This document shows, one piece after another, positions 48,949 to 60,495 of a stretch of DNA of 64,000 nucleotides. Positions within the stretch are counted from its first letter, which is position 1. Each line of letters opens with the position of its first letter. Location of the stretch: NCBI GenBank assembly GCA_043228905.1, contig JBHGNT010000012.1:21204001-21268000 (forward strand). The letters are read 5' to 3'. This DNA comes from Azolla caroliniana. Lineage: Eukaryota > Polypodiophyta. The notes beneath the pieces were generated by a model. It worked only from the letters and a program-made list of their open reading frames with translations. It ran no database searches and was not told the DNA's origin. The translations under genes were made by a program, and so were the position numbers.

Positions 48949-50575
48949 AACTCCCCTATAAAAGGGGACTGCTCTTTCTTATGTATACAAATGATTTGGG
49001 GTTATCTCCCTCGTAAACCTAGATTTCAAGTATAATCTATAGGTGATAGTATACATGTGAGGCTGCCGACATGTGGTAGAAGTTACAGAGGTGAAGTCGG
49101 CTTTCAGCCTAATTCGATATGTATACAGACCAAAGTTTGCCTAATTTGCTGGATCCTCGATCTGTCTTCCGACTTGTTTATACCTTGATCGTTTCTTCTC
49201 CAAGTCTGTGTCCTTGCTCAATGTAGCATCTTCGTTCTCTTGGCATTCCGACTTTGTAGAATTTGCTTCATCAGCTCTATGTTTGGCTTTCTTCTGCTCA
49301 AACACTTGTCGTAGTCCTATCTTTTTCCTCAATGCTCCAAAGCATTGATCTAGGAGTGGTTTTGTCAAGCAATCAGCAATGTTCACCGCGGTGTCGATCT
49401 TCCGGACTTCGAGCTTCTTCTCTATTACTAGCTCTCGGATGTGATGATACCATACCTTAATATGCTTTGTCTTCACAGGATAAACAAGATTATTGATGAG
49501 GTGTATTGCACTCTGTGAGTCGCAATAGATGATCGGCGCTGGGTGGTCGATTAAGCTTGTAGCCGAGAAGTCGACAGTGAGTCGGTGCAGCCAAATCACC
49601 CTTTGCTGCCTCCAATGCTGCTATGTACTCAGCCTTTGTGGAAGACAGAGTCGTGCAGTCTTGAAGCTTTGACCTCCATGATATTCCACCACCACCATAG
49701 GTGAAGATGTAGCCTGATGTCAACTTCCGATTATCCGGATTCTTGGCATAGTCGAAGTCGGTGTAGCCTTCGACTTCGGTTGGATTTGCCGATCCGAAAG
49801 TCAACTGTGCATATTCGGTTCCTCTCAAGTACTTGAAGATATGCTTGACAGCCTCCCAATGCTTCCGTCCTAGGTTTGACATGTATCGGCTGAGGACCCC
49901 TACGGTATATGCAAGGTCGGGTCGGGTTGGGTCGCCACCATTGTGTACATGATACTTCCTATTGCCGATGCGTAGGGTATCTTTCCATTGAGCTCTCTCT
50001 CCTTATCCGTCGAAGGAGAGTCTCTGTCCAATAGTTGGATCGACGTCGGAAGTGGTGTTGGTGTTGGCTTCACGTTCTCCATGTTGAAGTGCTTCAGCAC
50101 TTTGCAGATGTAGTCGGATTGGGAGAGTCGGAGAGTCTTTGTCTTCCGATTTTGCTCGATCCTCATGCTCAGTATGTGTCGGGCTTGTGCGAGTTCCTTC
50201 ATCGTGAACTTGTCATGAAGACTCATCTTTAGTTTTTCGATTTCGGCTTGGTTGCTCCCTACTATCAGCATGTCGTCGACATATAGGATTAGATAGAATC
50301 GGGACTCGTCAGCTAGTTGCCGAGTATACATGCATGGGTTGGAGTCGGACTGGTGATAGCCAAGCTACCTGATGTAGGAGTCAAACTTCTAGTATCCCAT
50401 CCTCGGTGCTTGTTTTAGGCCGTAAAGGATTTTCTTCAGTCGACATACGAGGTGACCTTCCTTCCTTGTCATCGTGAAGCCTATCGGTTGGGATATGTAA
50501 ACGTCTTCTTCCAGATCTCCGTGGAGGAATGTTATCTTTACGTCTAGTTGCTCAAAACACCGGGTCACTTGAAAC
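48681..50575 (-). mobile_element. 5'-truncated Ty1/copia element (RT, RNase H, 3' LTR)
   Basis: On the minus strand: reverse transcriptase from 50575 ([21 protein letters not shown]) with a TAG near 50390, then 49900-50331 with the catalytic LYVDDM; RNase H at 49490-49882 (GYTDFDYA, STKAEYIAA) and 49141-49599 (IYCDSQSAIHLI, KTKHIKVWYHHIRE). A one-base shift separates the two RNase H frames at about 49600. The 3' LTR follows. Gag, protease and integrase are missing; the break at about 50575 is abrupt. Confidence 0.9.
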
Positions 50576-50844
50576 AGGTAATATGTCGCAATTTAGGAGT
50601 AGTCCGTCCAAAAAAGACACAAAGTAGGTCATTTCACAAAAAGGACCATCGCATGCGTAACGGTTTTCAGAAACTGAATCAAAATATATTGATTTATACC
50701 ATGCCCAAAATATTTAGGGCTTTCAAAAAATGCCTAAATAATCGACATGGGAAATTTACAAGAGAACGTACAAAAATTACAAAATGACTAACACCTATAT
50801 TTATACATATTTGTGAATCGCCATATTGATGTAACATACAATAT

Positions 50845-51504
50845 TTACATTTCATATATGAGATCCATCACTTCCCAAAGATATGCCTTCCCCTTCAGAC
50901 CCACCCGATGAACTAGAAGAGCTTTGTGAGATCTCATCCTCATCATCACTAGCAACCAATGCATTGTCTTCATCCAATTGCAATTCAACGTCACCGTTAT
51001 TATGAGACATACTCCTTGTTCGTGTCTGAATGCGTCAACGGGCACATATGCGACCTTCTCTTTTATTATCTTGATTGTAGTCTGTCTTCGATGGCCTGTT
51101 TTGGCCAAGGAGAAGTCATACATGAGTATGTCGACATTATGAAGTGTTAGAGTAGACGTGCTGGGTAGATTCTTTCTTCTCCGCTTTCTGCTTGTGCCTT
51201 TGACATCCTTAACCATCTCTAAAGAGTACTTCCCAGTAAATGCATCTTTGGAAGAGGTATGATACTAATGAACCACAATGGATTGAACTTGATTGCCTTC
51301 ATCATCCTTAATAATTTTAATGATTTTAGCAATCCAAAAGGGATGACCCAACTTATCACCCCCATCTAATGTTGCAACCAGCATACCAACTTGCAGCTCA
51401 TGTAGATTGCCTTGCCATCTCGCCTCAGCAGCATGCGATAATCTTGGTCCCACGTTGTCGTGCCTTTCGGCTCCGGATCGTTGTGTGAGTCGGGTGGGAA
51501 CCAC
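50845..51504 (-). pseudogene. Unknown open frame behind an LTR-like leader, one internal TAG
   Basis: Two pieces (51265-51504 and 50845-51216) are in one frame and separated by a single TAG at 51262-51264. The first residues (RSGAERHDNVG) resemble the gag start of the gypsy element at 60496. The rest (HPFWIAKIIKI, DAFTGKYSLEMV, then a Lys/Arg-rich KGTSRKRRRKN) does not look like gag. It vaguely recalls BAH/PWWP-like modules found in some transposon proteins, but I do not recognise it. It may be host sequence carried by an LTR element, or a non-autonomous family. Confidence 0.4.
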
Positions 51505-52090
51505 TGAGGTTTTGGACTAGGAGAAAGAAGAGTATGATATAAGGCTAGTTATGAATAGGTAGAAAGATAAGTAAGGAATAAAACTTGTAAATCCCACGTG
51601 TTTAGTGTATTTAATCACTATTTAGATTGTAAGAAAGAGAATTTTGATGATAAACTCGTGAATCCCACGAATATATTAGATTGATCAATCCTTGTAAAAT
51701 AATCAACAACATCATACATCTTTCTCTCCTCCTTATATAAGGATGGAAGAGGCTAAGCATAGCTTCATGCTTTTTCTAAAGTGTTCATGTACACTAAATG
51801 TGCATGAGTTGCTTTTTACACTATGCTTTTATTCCTAAATATAGTGCTCATGCTCACTAGATGTGCACGAGTAATTTTTTATTGGTCTACATTTTTCTTA
51901 TAAATAAAGTATTCACACATTCTAAAAATGCATGACTTACTTTTTAATAAAGGTAGGCATAAATAAAGGTCTTATACATATTAAATCTACATTTAGAACA
52001 CTTTGGATAAGTTAGTACAATGGTAAGGTTGGGGTCTATCTACATGGAGGTATAGGGTTCCAATTTTTCCCTATGCATGTAACAATCTTT
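51505..52090 (-). repeat. LTR-like repeat, copy 1 (inverted)
   Basis: Read on the minus strand it shares long patches with 59820-60480: TTACATGCATA, CCTCCATGT, GCATGAGCACTATA, TATATAAGGA, GTGGGATTCACGAG and the end CTCCTAGTCCAAAACC. It has a TATA box (TTATATAAGG near 51738) and is followed by the AERHD leader peptide. It probably represents a 5' LTR; the outer edge is not sharp. Confidence 0.7.
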
Positions 52091-52126
52091 TCTTCTATTT
52101 ATAAATTTGTCTCTTTATCCGGTGAG

Positions 52127-52265
52127 AGACTCTCACTGGCCTTCTTTATCCGGTTCTTGCCGGTTTTGCTTGATCTGGTTCTTACAGGGTCTCCTTACCG
52201 GGTCCTCCTTGCCGGTTCTCACCGGTTCTCCTTACCGGGTCCTCCTTACCGGTTCCTCCTTGTCC
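52127..52265 (+). repeat. CCGGTTCTCCTTA minisatellite
   Basis: About nine degenerate units of 13-18 bases around CTTACCGGGTCCTCCTTGCCGG-like words (shown in part: TTACCGGGTCCTCC, GCCGGTTCTCACC). No gene is implied. Confidence 0.8.
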
Positions 52266-52734
52266 CATTCGGAGGAACAAAAATGCATTTTTCACGTAGT
52301 GTGCGAATTACACTACGACAACGTAAATATCTCTTTGTCATGGTCGAACTGGATTATTCAATTCAAGATTATCTAGTGGTTGTAAACGAGTCGTGCTCGC
52401 CATTGATGGGCCACCAATGTTCCATTCGAATTGATTTTGTAGTAGCAATACCCCCGCAAAGTAGTTATCTAATATCGTACGTTGATGATTAAAGAAGTTA
52501 TCCCACCATTCCACATCCTAATCACCAACATACTTTTTGGTTCTCTCAATATTTTTTGTGTTTTCCCTCAAGGCACCACATCCAATATATCTTTTGCCCT
52601 TCAATTGAACTAGTAGTACTCAATCTTTTGTGGTTGTCATAGGGAATTTGTTCTGCACCATAGATTACTGCATATAGGAAATGCAATAAGATCCTACATC
52701 CGTCTTGTGGCTCTCATTGCGAACTAGATGAGTA

Positions 52735-53519
52735 TTGTTTGGCATACAACATCATCTGGTTGTGATCGACCGTACTTTTTTGGATGAGGAAGACGTGGTA
52801 CAAGCCATCTTGAATGCCCCGGCCCCCACCACGGTCAAAGCACTCAGGCAATTTCTGAGCCAAATACAGTGGCATAGTCGTATGCTCCGATACCTTGCCG
52901 ATTCCGCGACCCCTTTACATGCAGCAGTCCATAAGGCACCCTTTCGATGGACAGAACGAGAGGACACGACATACCAATCACTAAAAGTCATGTTGTCCCA
53001 AGCCCTAGTAATCCAACCCGCGAATTGGACAGAGCCCTTTCACGTATTCGTGGACGCATCCAATATCGCGATCGGTAGTGCTTTAATGTAGAAACCCCAC
53101 CAACTTGGTATCGCCCAGTCTCAATAGCAGAAAGGAATTACTCCACCATGGAATGAGAAGCACTCGGCATGATATATAGCGTTACGAAATTTTGGCACTA
53201 TTTGCTTGACCGAAAATTCACGTTCCACGTAGATCATTTGGCACTACTTTACGTTGTAAATAAGCAAGCTCTGACTGGTCGGTTAGCACGATAGATGTTG
53301 CTCCTTCAGGAGTTTGATTTTGAAATTCAACACCGACTAGGCGTTCAACACGCAATTGACGAATCTCTTAGTTGCTTGGACACGGGAGAATCGTCGAACC
53401 AGGACCACGATGACTTACCGGACGTCGCCCTATTCTCCACTGAAACAACACCCATTGACTCTAATCCTAACAACACATGGATCACCGAAATGACACAATT
53501 CCTGAGTACGGTTTCATGA
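52735..53519 (+). mobile_element. Gypsy element A, 5' remnant (end of RT, RNase H)
   Basis: It encodes the RT-RNase H connection (VKALRQFLSQIQWHSRML) and the RNase H start (FHVFVDASNIAIGSALM), then a TAG at 53089-53091. After more stops it continues MLLLQEFDFEIQHR and DESLSCLDTGES to 53519. It breaks off about 25 bases before the LTR-like start of element B. Its missing continuation appears to be the integrase segment at about 57990. Confidence 0.8.
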
Positions 53520-53545
53520 AGATTCCGGGCCATAGGCGGAAATGG

Positions 53546-54130
53546 TGTGAAACACACGGGAACACGGGTGTGCGCGAGTGCACATCCCTACCGAATTAAA
53601 TTATGTAAATACTAGGTATTGGTAGATAAGGGGTGCTAGGTAGTTAGAGCATTAATAGGAGTTCCAACATCGCGTAGGGGGGAGAGTTACGAGGAGAGAG
53701 AATCAAGGAGAGAATCTGGGGAGGATAGTGATAGGTCTTGAAGGCTTTTGTAACGATCGCTCCTTGCGCTATAAAAGGGGCAGCCTCAGATTGGTTTAGG
53801 GAGAGGCATCTAGAGGAGAAGAAGAGGAGCAGATGGCTCTGATCCGGTTGTAATTTTTTACCACGCCATGCACACATTTTTTATTAATATAACCCTATCT
53901 ACTTAATACTAGTTGTTCACCGCGTCTCTAACTGTCTGTCTGTCTGTGTCTGTCTGTGGCTATGCACGTCTCCTTCTGTCTTTCACTACAGTTCTCTGTC
54001 TACCCGCGGTCTCGGTGCCTACGCGGAGGGCGGACTCCCCCCCCCCCCCTCACTTCCCTGATTCCTTGGTTCAAGACCCCCGTGGTCCTGCCCCATTTCT
54101 ACGCATCCGCGCGGATATCCACGACATCTT
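53546..54130 (+). repeat. Probable 5' LTR and leader of gypsy element B
   Basis: It begins with TGTGAAACAC, has a TATA box (CTATAAAAGG near 53771) and an A/T-rich termination area (TTTATTAATATAACC near 53882), then a pyrimidine-rich leader with (CTGT)n and a C13 run. A sequence TTTGGTGAACCCGAC at about 54130 may be the primer-binding area. No second copy was found in the window, so the LTR end is uncertain. Confidence 0.5.
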
Positions 54131-56362
54131 TGGTGAACCCGACCTGAAAGGGGGCAACAAAGGAATCTGAAAAATGAGAGGTACAACTACGATGACTCAC
54201 TCCGACTGTCGAGAAAGAACTTTGTGGATTGGGTTAACAGCCCTAACAAGGGTCATAGTGCTTCGGTGCTCCTCCAAGAGTTCGAGTCGCGTTTCACACA
54301 GCTCTCTATGTTGGAACAGACCGTGCTCGAGACGAGCAAGGTCCTGTTGTTCGTTACATCGTTCGATTTGCACGTCCGCGAAAGCGTGGGTCTTCTTCTT
54401 ACGACCGACTGGGCTACTGTCAAAGAAGTGTGTGGCAAGATCGAAAAACGAAGAGACTGGAAAGAGAAGGGGTCCTTGCCGGCCGGACCAGTTGTCAAAA
54501 TTAGGGCTGAGCCAACGCCGACCCGAACGGAAGAAGCGAGGAGGGGGCTCGAGTTGGGCCCGCCCCAGGCAAACTAGTCGTTGGCCATTCAGGCGACGCA
54601 GGACTCTTGGAAGAACTAACAAGGATGGTGTGCGACCTCCAGATCGCCCACGCTCGACGAAGTGATGAGGGTCAACCACGCGACCGGCGACCGCCGGCCA
54701 ACCAAAGGTGCATATGGTGCGACGCCATCGGACATGCCCGGAGGGATTGCGTCGACTTCGGCGAAGCACTTAGGAGTAATGTGATTTATCTTTCGAATGG
54801 CAGGATTCATGCGAGCGACACGCGAAGAATGCTTGACGTAAATTTCGGACGGGATGGCATGAAGAGGTTAATGGGAGAGGCTGCGATGCGGCACGTCGAA
54901 GCCATCCACTACTTGACTTCGGTTGGCATCCGCGTACGCGAAAAGGTGGCTAAGCCCAATACAAAACCCGGGTTGTAGCCGGTGGTACTCAAGACCTTGT
55001 CCGGGGGGAGGCGGCAGAAGGAAGAAGCGGACTGCGCGGAGGAGCGTCTGTGCGAGGTCACTGGCTGGAGTGACCCAGTTGAAGAAAACATCGGCTTTGT
55101 GGAAGCCGCGTGCAAGAACTACGAAGCTCTGATTGACGAAAGCGAACCGGAAAGAACGGGGGGGTGGGCCCTTCGAGGAGGTATGACACCCGAAGCGGGC
55201 CCAAGAGGCACGATGCCACTCCAACCGGGTCCCAGGAGAAGGAAAAGGGCAGGGGTCCGAGCTTCCGATTAAGCTCGGAGATCGAGAAAACGATGAACCT
55301 ACAAAAGGTTCTAGAGGAGCGAGTTCTCGACAATCGCATAGAACTCACACTAAGGGAAGTGATTGGAATAGCGAGAAGGGAATTCCACGATAGCATCGTG
55401 GATCTCATAAAAAGAAAACGTGTCACGACGGAACCAGAGCCTGAGAAGCCGGTTGAAGTAAGGGCGGCACTCCTCGACGAGATGGCCACAGAAGACGAGC
55501 TTACGGAAAGCCACTACGCCAGGCCACATTGGACAAGAGCAACTACGGAAACCCCGGTTCGCATCGGGGACATGAAGGAACCAGTGGTAGCATTGATAGA
55601 CCATGGGTCAGAAATCAACCTGATGTTTATGGACTTCTACAAAAGGGGGAAATGGTCGATCAACACAAAACACGGGTGGAAGATACGCGCGGCTACGAGA
55701 GCCACGAAAGAACTACATGGGGCTTGCCTGAACATCAAAGTGAGTGTCGGAGACGTCAACATAAACCAACACTTTTTCGTGCAAGAGACGTCTTCCCACC
55801 CGTTCATCCTCGACGAACCATACATCACAGCGTCTAGAATGGAGACGAAAGTGTTGGACAATGGCTTGGCTTACACAAGGGTAAAAAATCAAGACGGCCA
55901 TCATTCCGTCCAATTTTTGACGGTGAGGAAGAATCACGAGCGGAACCGGGACACCCTCGGAAGTAACAACCGGGCAGATTTTTAGAAAAGGCTATCAAGG
56001 TGTGGGGCCGCGATGGTCCAAATGGCCGGAAAATTCCCCACACTTGTAATATAGGTAGGAAAATTTTGTTTTCCGACAACGGGGTTTGTACCATAACCAA
56101 CATTAGTGGCCGAGAAAGGAAACAGGCAGAGATGCTCTTAAAGGCGTTCGGAGCATTGAGCCACGACGAAAGGATTGGGGAAGCCATGGAGGCAGTCTCG
56201 TTTGATGACACCCTTGGAGAAATTGGGAGGGTAGTCGAAGGAGGCCTAAGCGAAGACAGGGTCATACCAGTAAACTCGGTCGACATGTACGAAGTCATCG
56301 AGGGCTTTCAAAGGGAAACTAGTGTGCATCAAATCGCCTGAGTAGACACCAAGTACAAGATT

Positions 56363-57292
56363 GTGGACCAGAAGGTGAAGCCAATCGTGGCTCCCTTACC
56401 TAAGGGCAGCTGGGAACGAATAAAGGGGGTCGCTGCCGACCCCAACTTGCGAGATCCGGCCTACATAGGACACCGTTTTACCAACAAAACGCTACAAGAG
56501 CCGAAGATCTGTGGGGAAGGCTTCCTACTTTTGGTAGAAGAGGACCGGTTCAGGAGGATGCTCGAGAGACACGGGAAAGGCTTCACATTCTCGTTGGGAG
56601 AGATTGGGTGCGTCGACCCGACCATTGGCGAACCAATGGTTATCTTTACAGTGTTGCACGTGTCGTGGAGTCTCAAGCCAATTCAGGTACCGAGAGCTCA
56701 CATGTCGATGCTAATGGAGCTCCTTAAGCAGAAAGTGGAACTAGGCATCCTTGAACCGTCGACTGCCCCTTGCTCTTACCGGTGGTTTACGGTGCCGAAG
56801 AAGAACGGTACACTGCGCTTCATCCAGGATCTACAAGCGGTCAATAAAGTGACCATCTGCAATACGGGAGTCGGACCGTCGATGGATGAGTTCGTGAAAG
56901 CCTTCGTCGGAAGGTCCGTATACTCGGTCGAAGACCTATACTTAAGGTACGACCAATTCCGGATAGCCGTAGAAAGCAGGGACATCACGACGATGCGAAC
57001 CCCTCTTGGCCTAGTTCGAATGTGCACCCTACCGCAGGGAGGAACCAACTCGGTTGTCCACATGGTGAACGCAATGAATAGAGTTCTGAGGGACTGCATC
57101 CCAGACATCACCATGTCATTGCTGGATGACATCCCTATAAAAGGATGTACAAAGTACACAAAGGATGAATCGATCGGAGCGGACGAGTGCCGAAGGTTTG
57201 TCATAGACCACATCTCCGACTGTGAGAAGATACTACAGAGGCTCGATGGTGCGCGGCTTACCTTCTTTGGGGAGAAGTCGGCCTTCGGATAG
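56363..57292 (+). pseudogene. Reverse transcriptase region of gypsy element B
   Basis: 310 codons covering the linker from protease and the RT fingers and palm, with the catalytic LLDD. One TGA lies seven codons upstream in the same frame, and a TAG closes it, beyond which RNase H continues in the same frame. The polyprotein was therefore once continuous here. Confidence 0.85.
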
Positions 57293-57989
57293 CCAGAGAT
57301 CCTAGTGGTTGGCCACCTGTGCGGGTTGTATGGCCGGAACCCATCCCTGGCCAAGGTAGAGGCCATCGCGACAATGGAGGAGGAGTGCGGATCCGTCACG
57401 GAGGTCCGACGTTTCCTGGGAGCATGCGCCTTCTACCACATATGGATCCCTCATTACGCGCACATCGTTGAATCACTCTACGACCTGCTAAAGAAGAGCA
57501 GGAAATTCGAATGGGTAGAAGAACATACCGAGGCGGTCCGGAGGCTAAAACGAATGTTTACCGCAACGCCAGCTTTGCGCAAGGTAGTATACACACCGAC
57601 GACTCCGGTTTACATCACGGTGCACACCAGCCCGACCGGAATTGGGTGGGCTGTAAATCAGGAGGACGAAGACGGCACGCGCTTCCCTATCCGGTTCGGT
57701 GCAAAGGTATTGAGCGAGCGACAACGAGGATACGCCCAAGTCAAGCGCGAACTATGGGGTATCATTTCGGCGGTTAAGGTCGACAAGGACTACTTAATCA
57801 GGACAGAAATAATCATAGAAACGGACTACTTGCTAATTCTCGGCATGGTCTCCGGATGCACAACTCCCGACCTGGCCATGCTAAGGTGGATTGCGTACAT
57901 CAAGTCCCTGAACCCAGAGATATGACACATCTCAGGAAAAGAGAACGCCATGGCCGATATGCTTTCTAGAGCGAGGTTCGACGACGAGG

Positions 57990-58957
57990 ACAGCCAACGG
58001 ATGGGACAACCAAATGAGCGCGACCGCATGCCTCACCAGCCGATCCTTCCCTTGGAACCATTCCAAAAATGGGGCTTGGATTTCGTACTCCTTTTTAGAT
58101 TCCTCGCCACACACATCGGAAACAAATATATACTAGTAGCAACCGATTACTATACGAAATGGGTCGAAGCAAAAGTGCTTCGAGATAACATGGCAGCATC
58201 GACCGCAAAATTCATTTACAAAAATTTATGGTGTTGTTTTGGTTGTCCAATCGAGCTAGTAAGTGATCAAGGAGGACACTTCGTCAATCGAATCATATGT
58301 GAATTAACCTCCCACTACCCCGTCGTACACAAGAAAAGCACCCCGTACTACCCCCAAGCTAATGGTTTTGCCGAATCCACAAATAAAACCCTTCAGACCA
58401 TTCTTAAAAAAATCGTCAATGAGAATTGCATGGATTGGGACAATAAATTACACAATGCTTTATGGGCTTATCGCACGTCCTTTAAAATAAGTATTGGCTC
58501 AATGCCTTTTCGGCTAGCTTTCGGATTAGAAGCCTTAATGCCCATTGAATTCTAGGTACCCAACTTATGAGTACAAATAGCTGAATGATTACCGGAATCC
58601 GAATCCGAACACTAGCATCTGGTTAAACTGCTCGAACTCGGAGAACAACGAATTACCAATTTGGCTCAATTGGAGCACGGCCAGAGACGAAGGAAAGCCT
58701 TCATCGACAGACATTGTCGGATACCAGACAAAACTTATGAAGTCGGGCAGTCTGTCATGGTTTTCCAAACAAAACTCAGGGTTATGCCCGGCAAGCTTCG
58801 ATTCTGGTGGATAGGGCCCTTCTGGATCATCGACACGTACAACGACACCTTTCAACTCGGCACACTAGTTGGTGAAGCACTGCCGCATTCGGTCAACGGG
58901 TTTCACTTGAAACCGTACCATGGAACAATACCACCTAACCCCTTTACCAACCAATGA
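57990..58957 (+). mobile_element. Gypsy element A, 3' remnant (integrase core and C-terminal domain)
   Basis: The segment starts in frame with RNase H of element B (SQRMGQPNERDRMP). It carries WGLDFV, ATDYYTKWVEAK (first D), SDQGGHF (second D) and FAESTNKT (E), so the DDE triad is visible. It then crosses three stops (TAG 58554-58556, then two TGA) into a C-terminal domain at 58661-58957 (VMPGKLRF, GPFWIID, VNGFHLKPY). The HHCC zinc-binding domain that should precede the core is missing. It best fits the distal part of element A, cut by insertion of B. Confidence 0.75.
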
Positions 58958-59819
58958 CACGATTTCGACCAAACGATGGTAGGTGGAACAGAAGATTACG
59001 AGGGTATCACGCCTCGATTACGGTAACAACCCTACTTACTGTCCACGTGTACAATATTATTATGAAAAAAGAAAAAGAAAAAAAGAGACCCACTCACTAT
59101 TTAAAGCCAAGGTACGATGTTCAAGAAAAGCAAGTACAAATGGTTCACACGACGCGTGGCCCTTAACACTCAGCATGGCATGCAAGATTCAGAATCTAGG
59201 GCTCAAGGGCACGTCTCGAGAACCGAGGCACCCACACAAAAACATCACCTACAGCTGGAGCCACCACACTTGCAAGAAGTCTCAAGCCAGAACTGCTCTC
59301 ACTCGCCTACTCTCTCTAACCAAGCTTTCTCTCGTTCTCCATCTCCATAGCCTTCTCCCTATCTACCTGACTCTCCAGCCCTCACCATGCCGCTCGAAGT
59401 ATCTAAAGAACTCCGCACTTGGATGTCCATACACGGCCTCTCAAGATATCTCAACGTCTATGATGCACCTCCCCACCCAAAAGCTCAGGCCATCACTAGA
59501 AGGATCCACCCTAACACCATCTCCAACAACATGATCTGAGCAACGCTTCATCTGCAGGGGGGGGGGGGGGTGAGCACGATATCGACGTGCCACCTCAACA
59601 CATCTTGGAGCAGCGTATTCACTCTCAGGAAAAGCTGATCGCATGCATGGAGGTCCCAATGAGTTCTTTGGGAACCTAACCCATCTCCTCCTTGAGTACG
59701 TTTGCATCCACGCAAACCCCTACAGCATGCCGAAGAAAAAAGCAGGATTGATTATTATGGTATCGTAGTGTATTTCGTACACTACTTGAAAAACGTATAA
59801 AATAACCGATTGAATAAAT
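58958..59819. other. Sequence downstream of gypsy A: polypurine stretch and unassigned DNA
   Basis: A purine tract (GAAAAAAGAAAAAGAAAAAA-like, 59062-59090) may be the polypurine tract of element A, followed by sequence that could be its 3' LTR, with TATTTAAAG at 59098. Open frames here (to about 180 codons) show no known motif. A G12 run is at 59560-59571. Confidence 0.4.
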
Positions 59820-60480
59820 ATGAAGAAAAAGAAAGAAATATCAAAATATATATTACATGCATAAGGCAAAATTCGAACCGTGTACCTCCATGTTAATAAT
59901 TTGAAGCCTTACCATCATACTAACACATTATAAGAGTTAAAAAGTAGCCCATATAGAAAGGTAATTTCACGTATATTTTCTAGGAAAAGCTTTAGTTAGA
60001 AGAAAAACGCATGATAGAAAAAAGTTACGTCTAGCGTGCATGAGCACTATAGTTGATAAAAACGCATGAGGTTAGAAAAAGCATGATCACTTTTAGAAAT
60101 AAAAGCATGTTAAAAAAAGCATATAGTCTATAGTTAGAGAAAAAACATGGATTGCTAAGACTCTCTCATCACTATATAAGGATGGGGAGCACAATGTAAT
60201 AGAGGAGTGTGAAAACTTTGGAAATTGGATATATTTCTAAAAACACCAATTAATCAATTATATTCATGGGATTCACGAAATAAACTATACTCGTGGGATT
60301 CACGAGGTTTCTATATCTCTCTCTTTCAATCTAAATTCATATTCTTATCTTAATATTGATTAATCTAATAAAATACATTATACTCGTGGGATTCACGAGG
60401 TTTTTATATCTCTTTCTTAAAATCTATTCATAACTAGATTCGTCTCAAATTCTTCCTCCTCCTAGTCCAAAACCCCAACT
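59820..60480 (+). repeat. LTR-like repeat, copy 2
   Basis: The counterpart of 51505-52090 in opposite orientation. It contains CTATATAAGGATGG (TATA box near 60173), two to three copies of TCGTGGGATTCACGAGG (60290-60310, 60383-60403 and a diverged one at 60264) and ends with CTCCTAGTCCAAAACCCCA. A gag frame begins just after it, which supports a 5' LTR. Confidence 0.72.
59866..59935 (-). other. tRNA-like module inside LTR-like repeat copy 2
   Basis: On the minus strand TAGTATGATGGTAAGG resembles a Pol III box A and GGTTCGAATTTTG a box B, about 30 bases apart. The same module occurs in copy 1 at about 52008-52075 (plus strand: TAGTACAATGGTAAGG and GGGTTCCAATTTT). The cloverleaf is poor, so it may be a tRNA-derived remnant rather than a gene. 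Confidence 0.4.
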
Positions 60481-60495
60481 GTTCCCAGCTGACTC

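Larger units (their letters stand above)
53546..57990 (+). mobile_element. Gypsy element B (gag, protease, RT, RNase H), broken and 3'-truncated
   Basis: After the LTR-like start: gag at about 54224-54577 (FESRFTQLS), a CCHC knuckle (CIWCDAIGHARRDC, 54709-54750), protease at 55164-55985 with IDHGSEINLM (DHG for DSG/DTG), RT at 56363-57292 (VPKKNGTLRFIQDLQ, VRMCTLPQGG, SLLDDIP), and RNase H at 57305-57985 (VTEVRRFLGACAFY, HISGKENAMADMLSRA). Stops: TAG 54976-54978, TGA 56339-56341, TAG 57290-57292, TGA 57923-57925; shifts near 55150 and 55950. Integrase and the 3' LTR are absent. The RT aspartate pair LDD is kept. GC content is higher than in the neighbouring integrase segment. Confidence 0.85.

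Noticed and set aside
52000-52080. A functional tRNA gene in LTR-like copy 1
   Set aside because: Box-like strings exist, but the arms do not pair into a cloverleaf.
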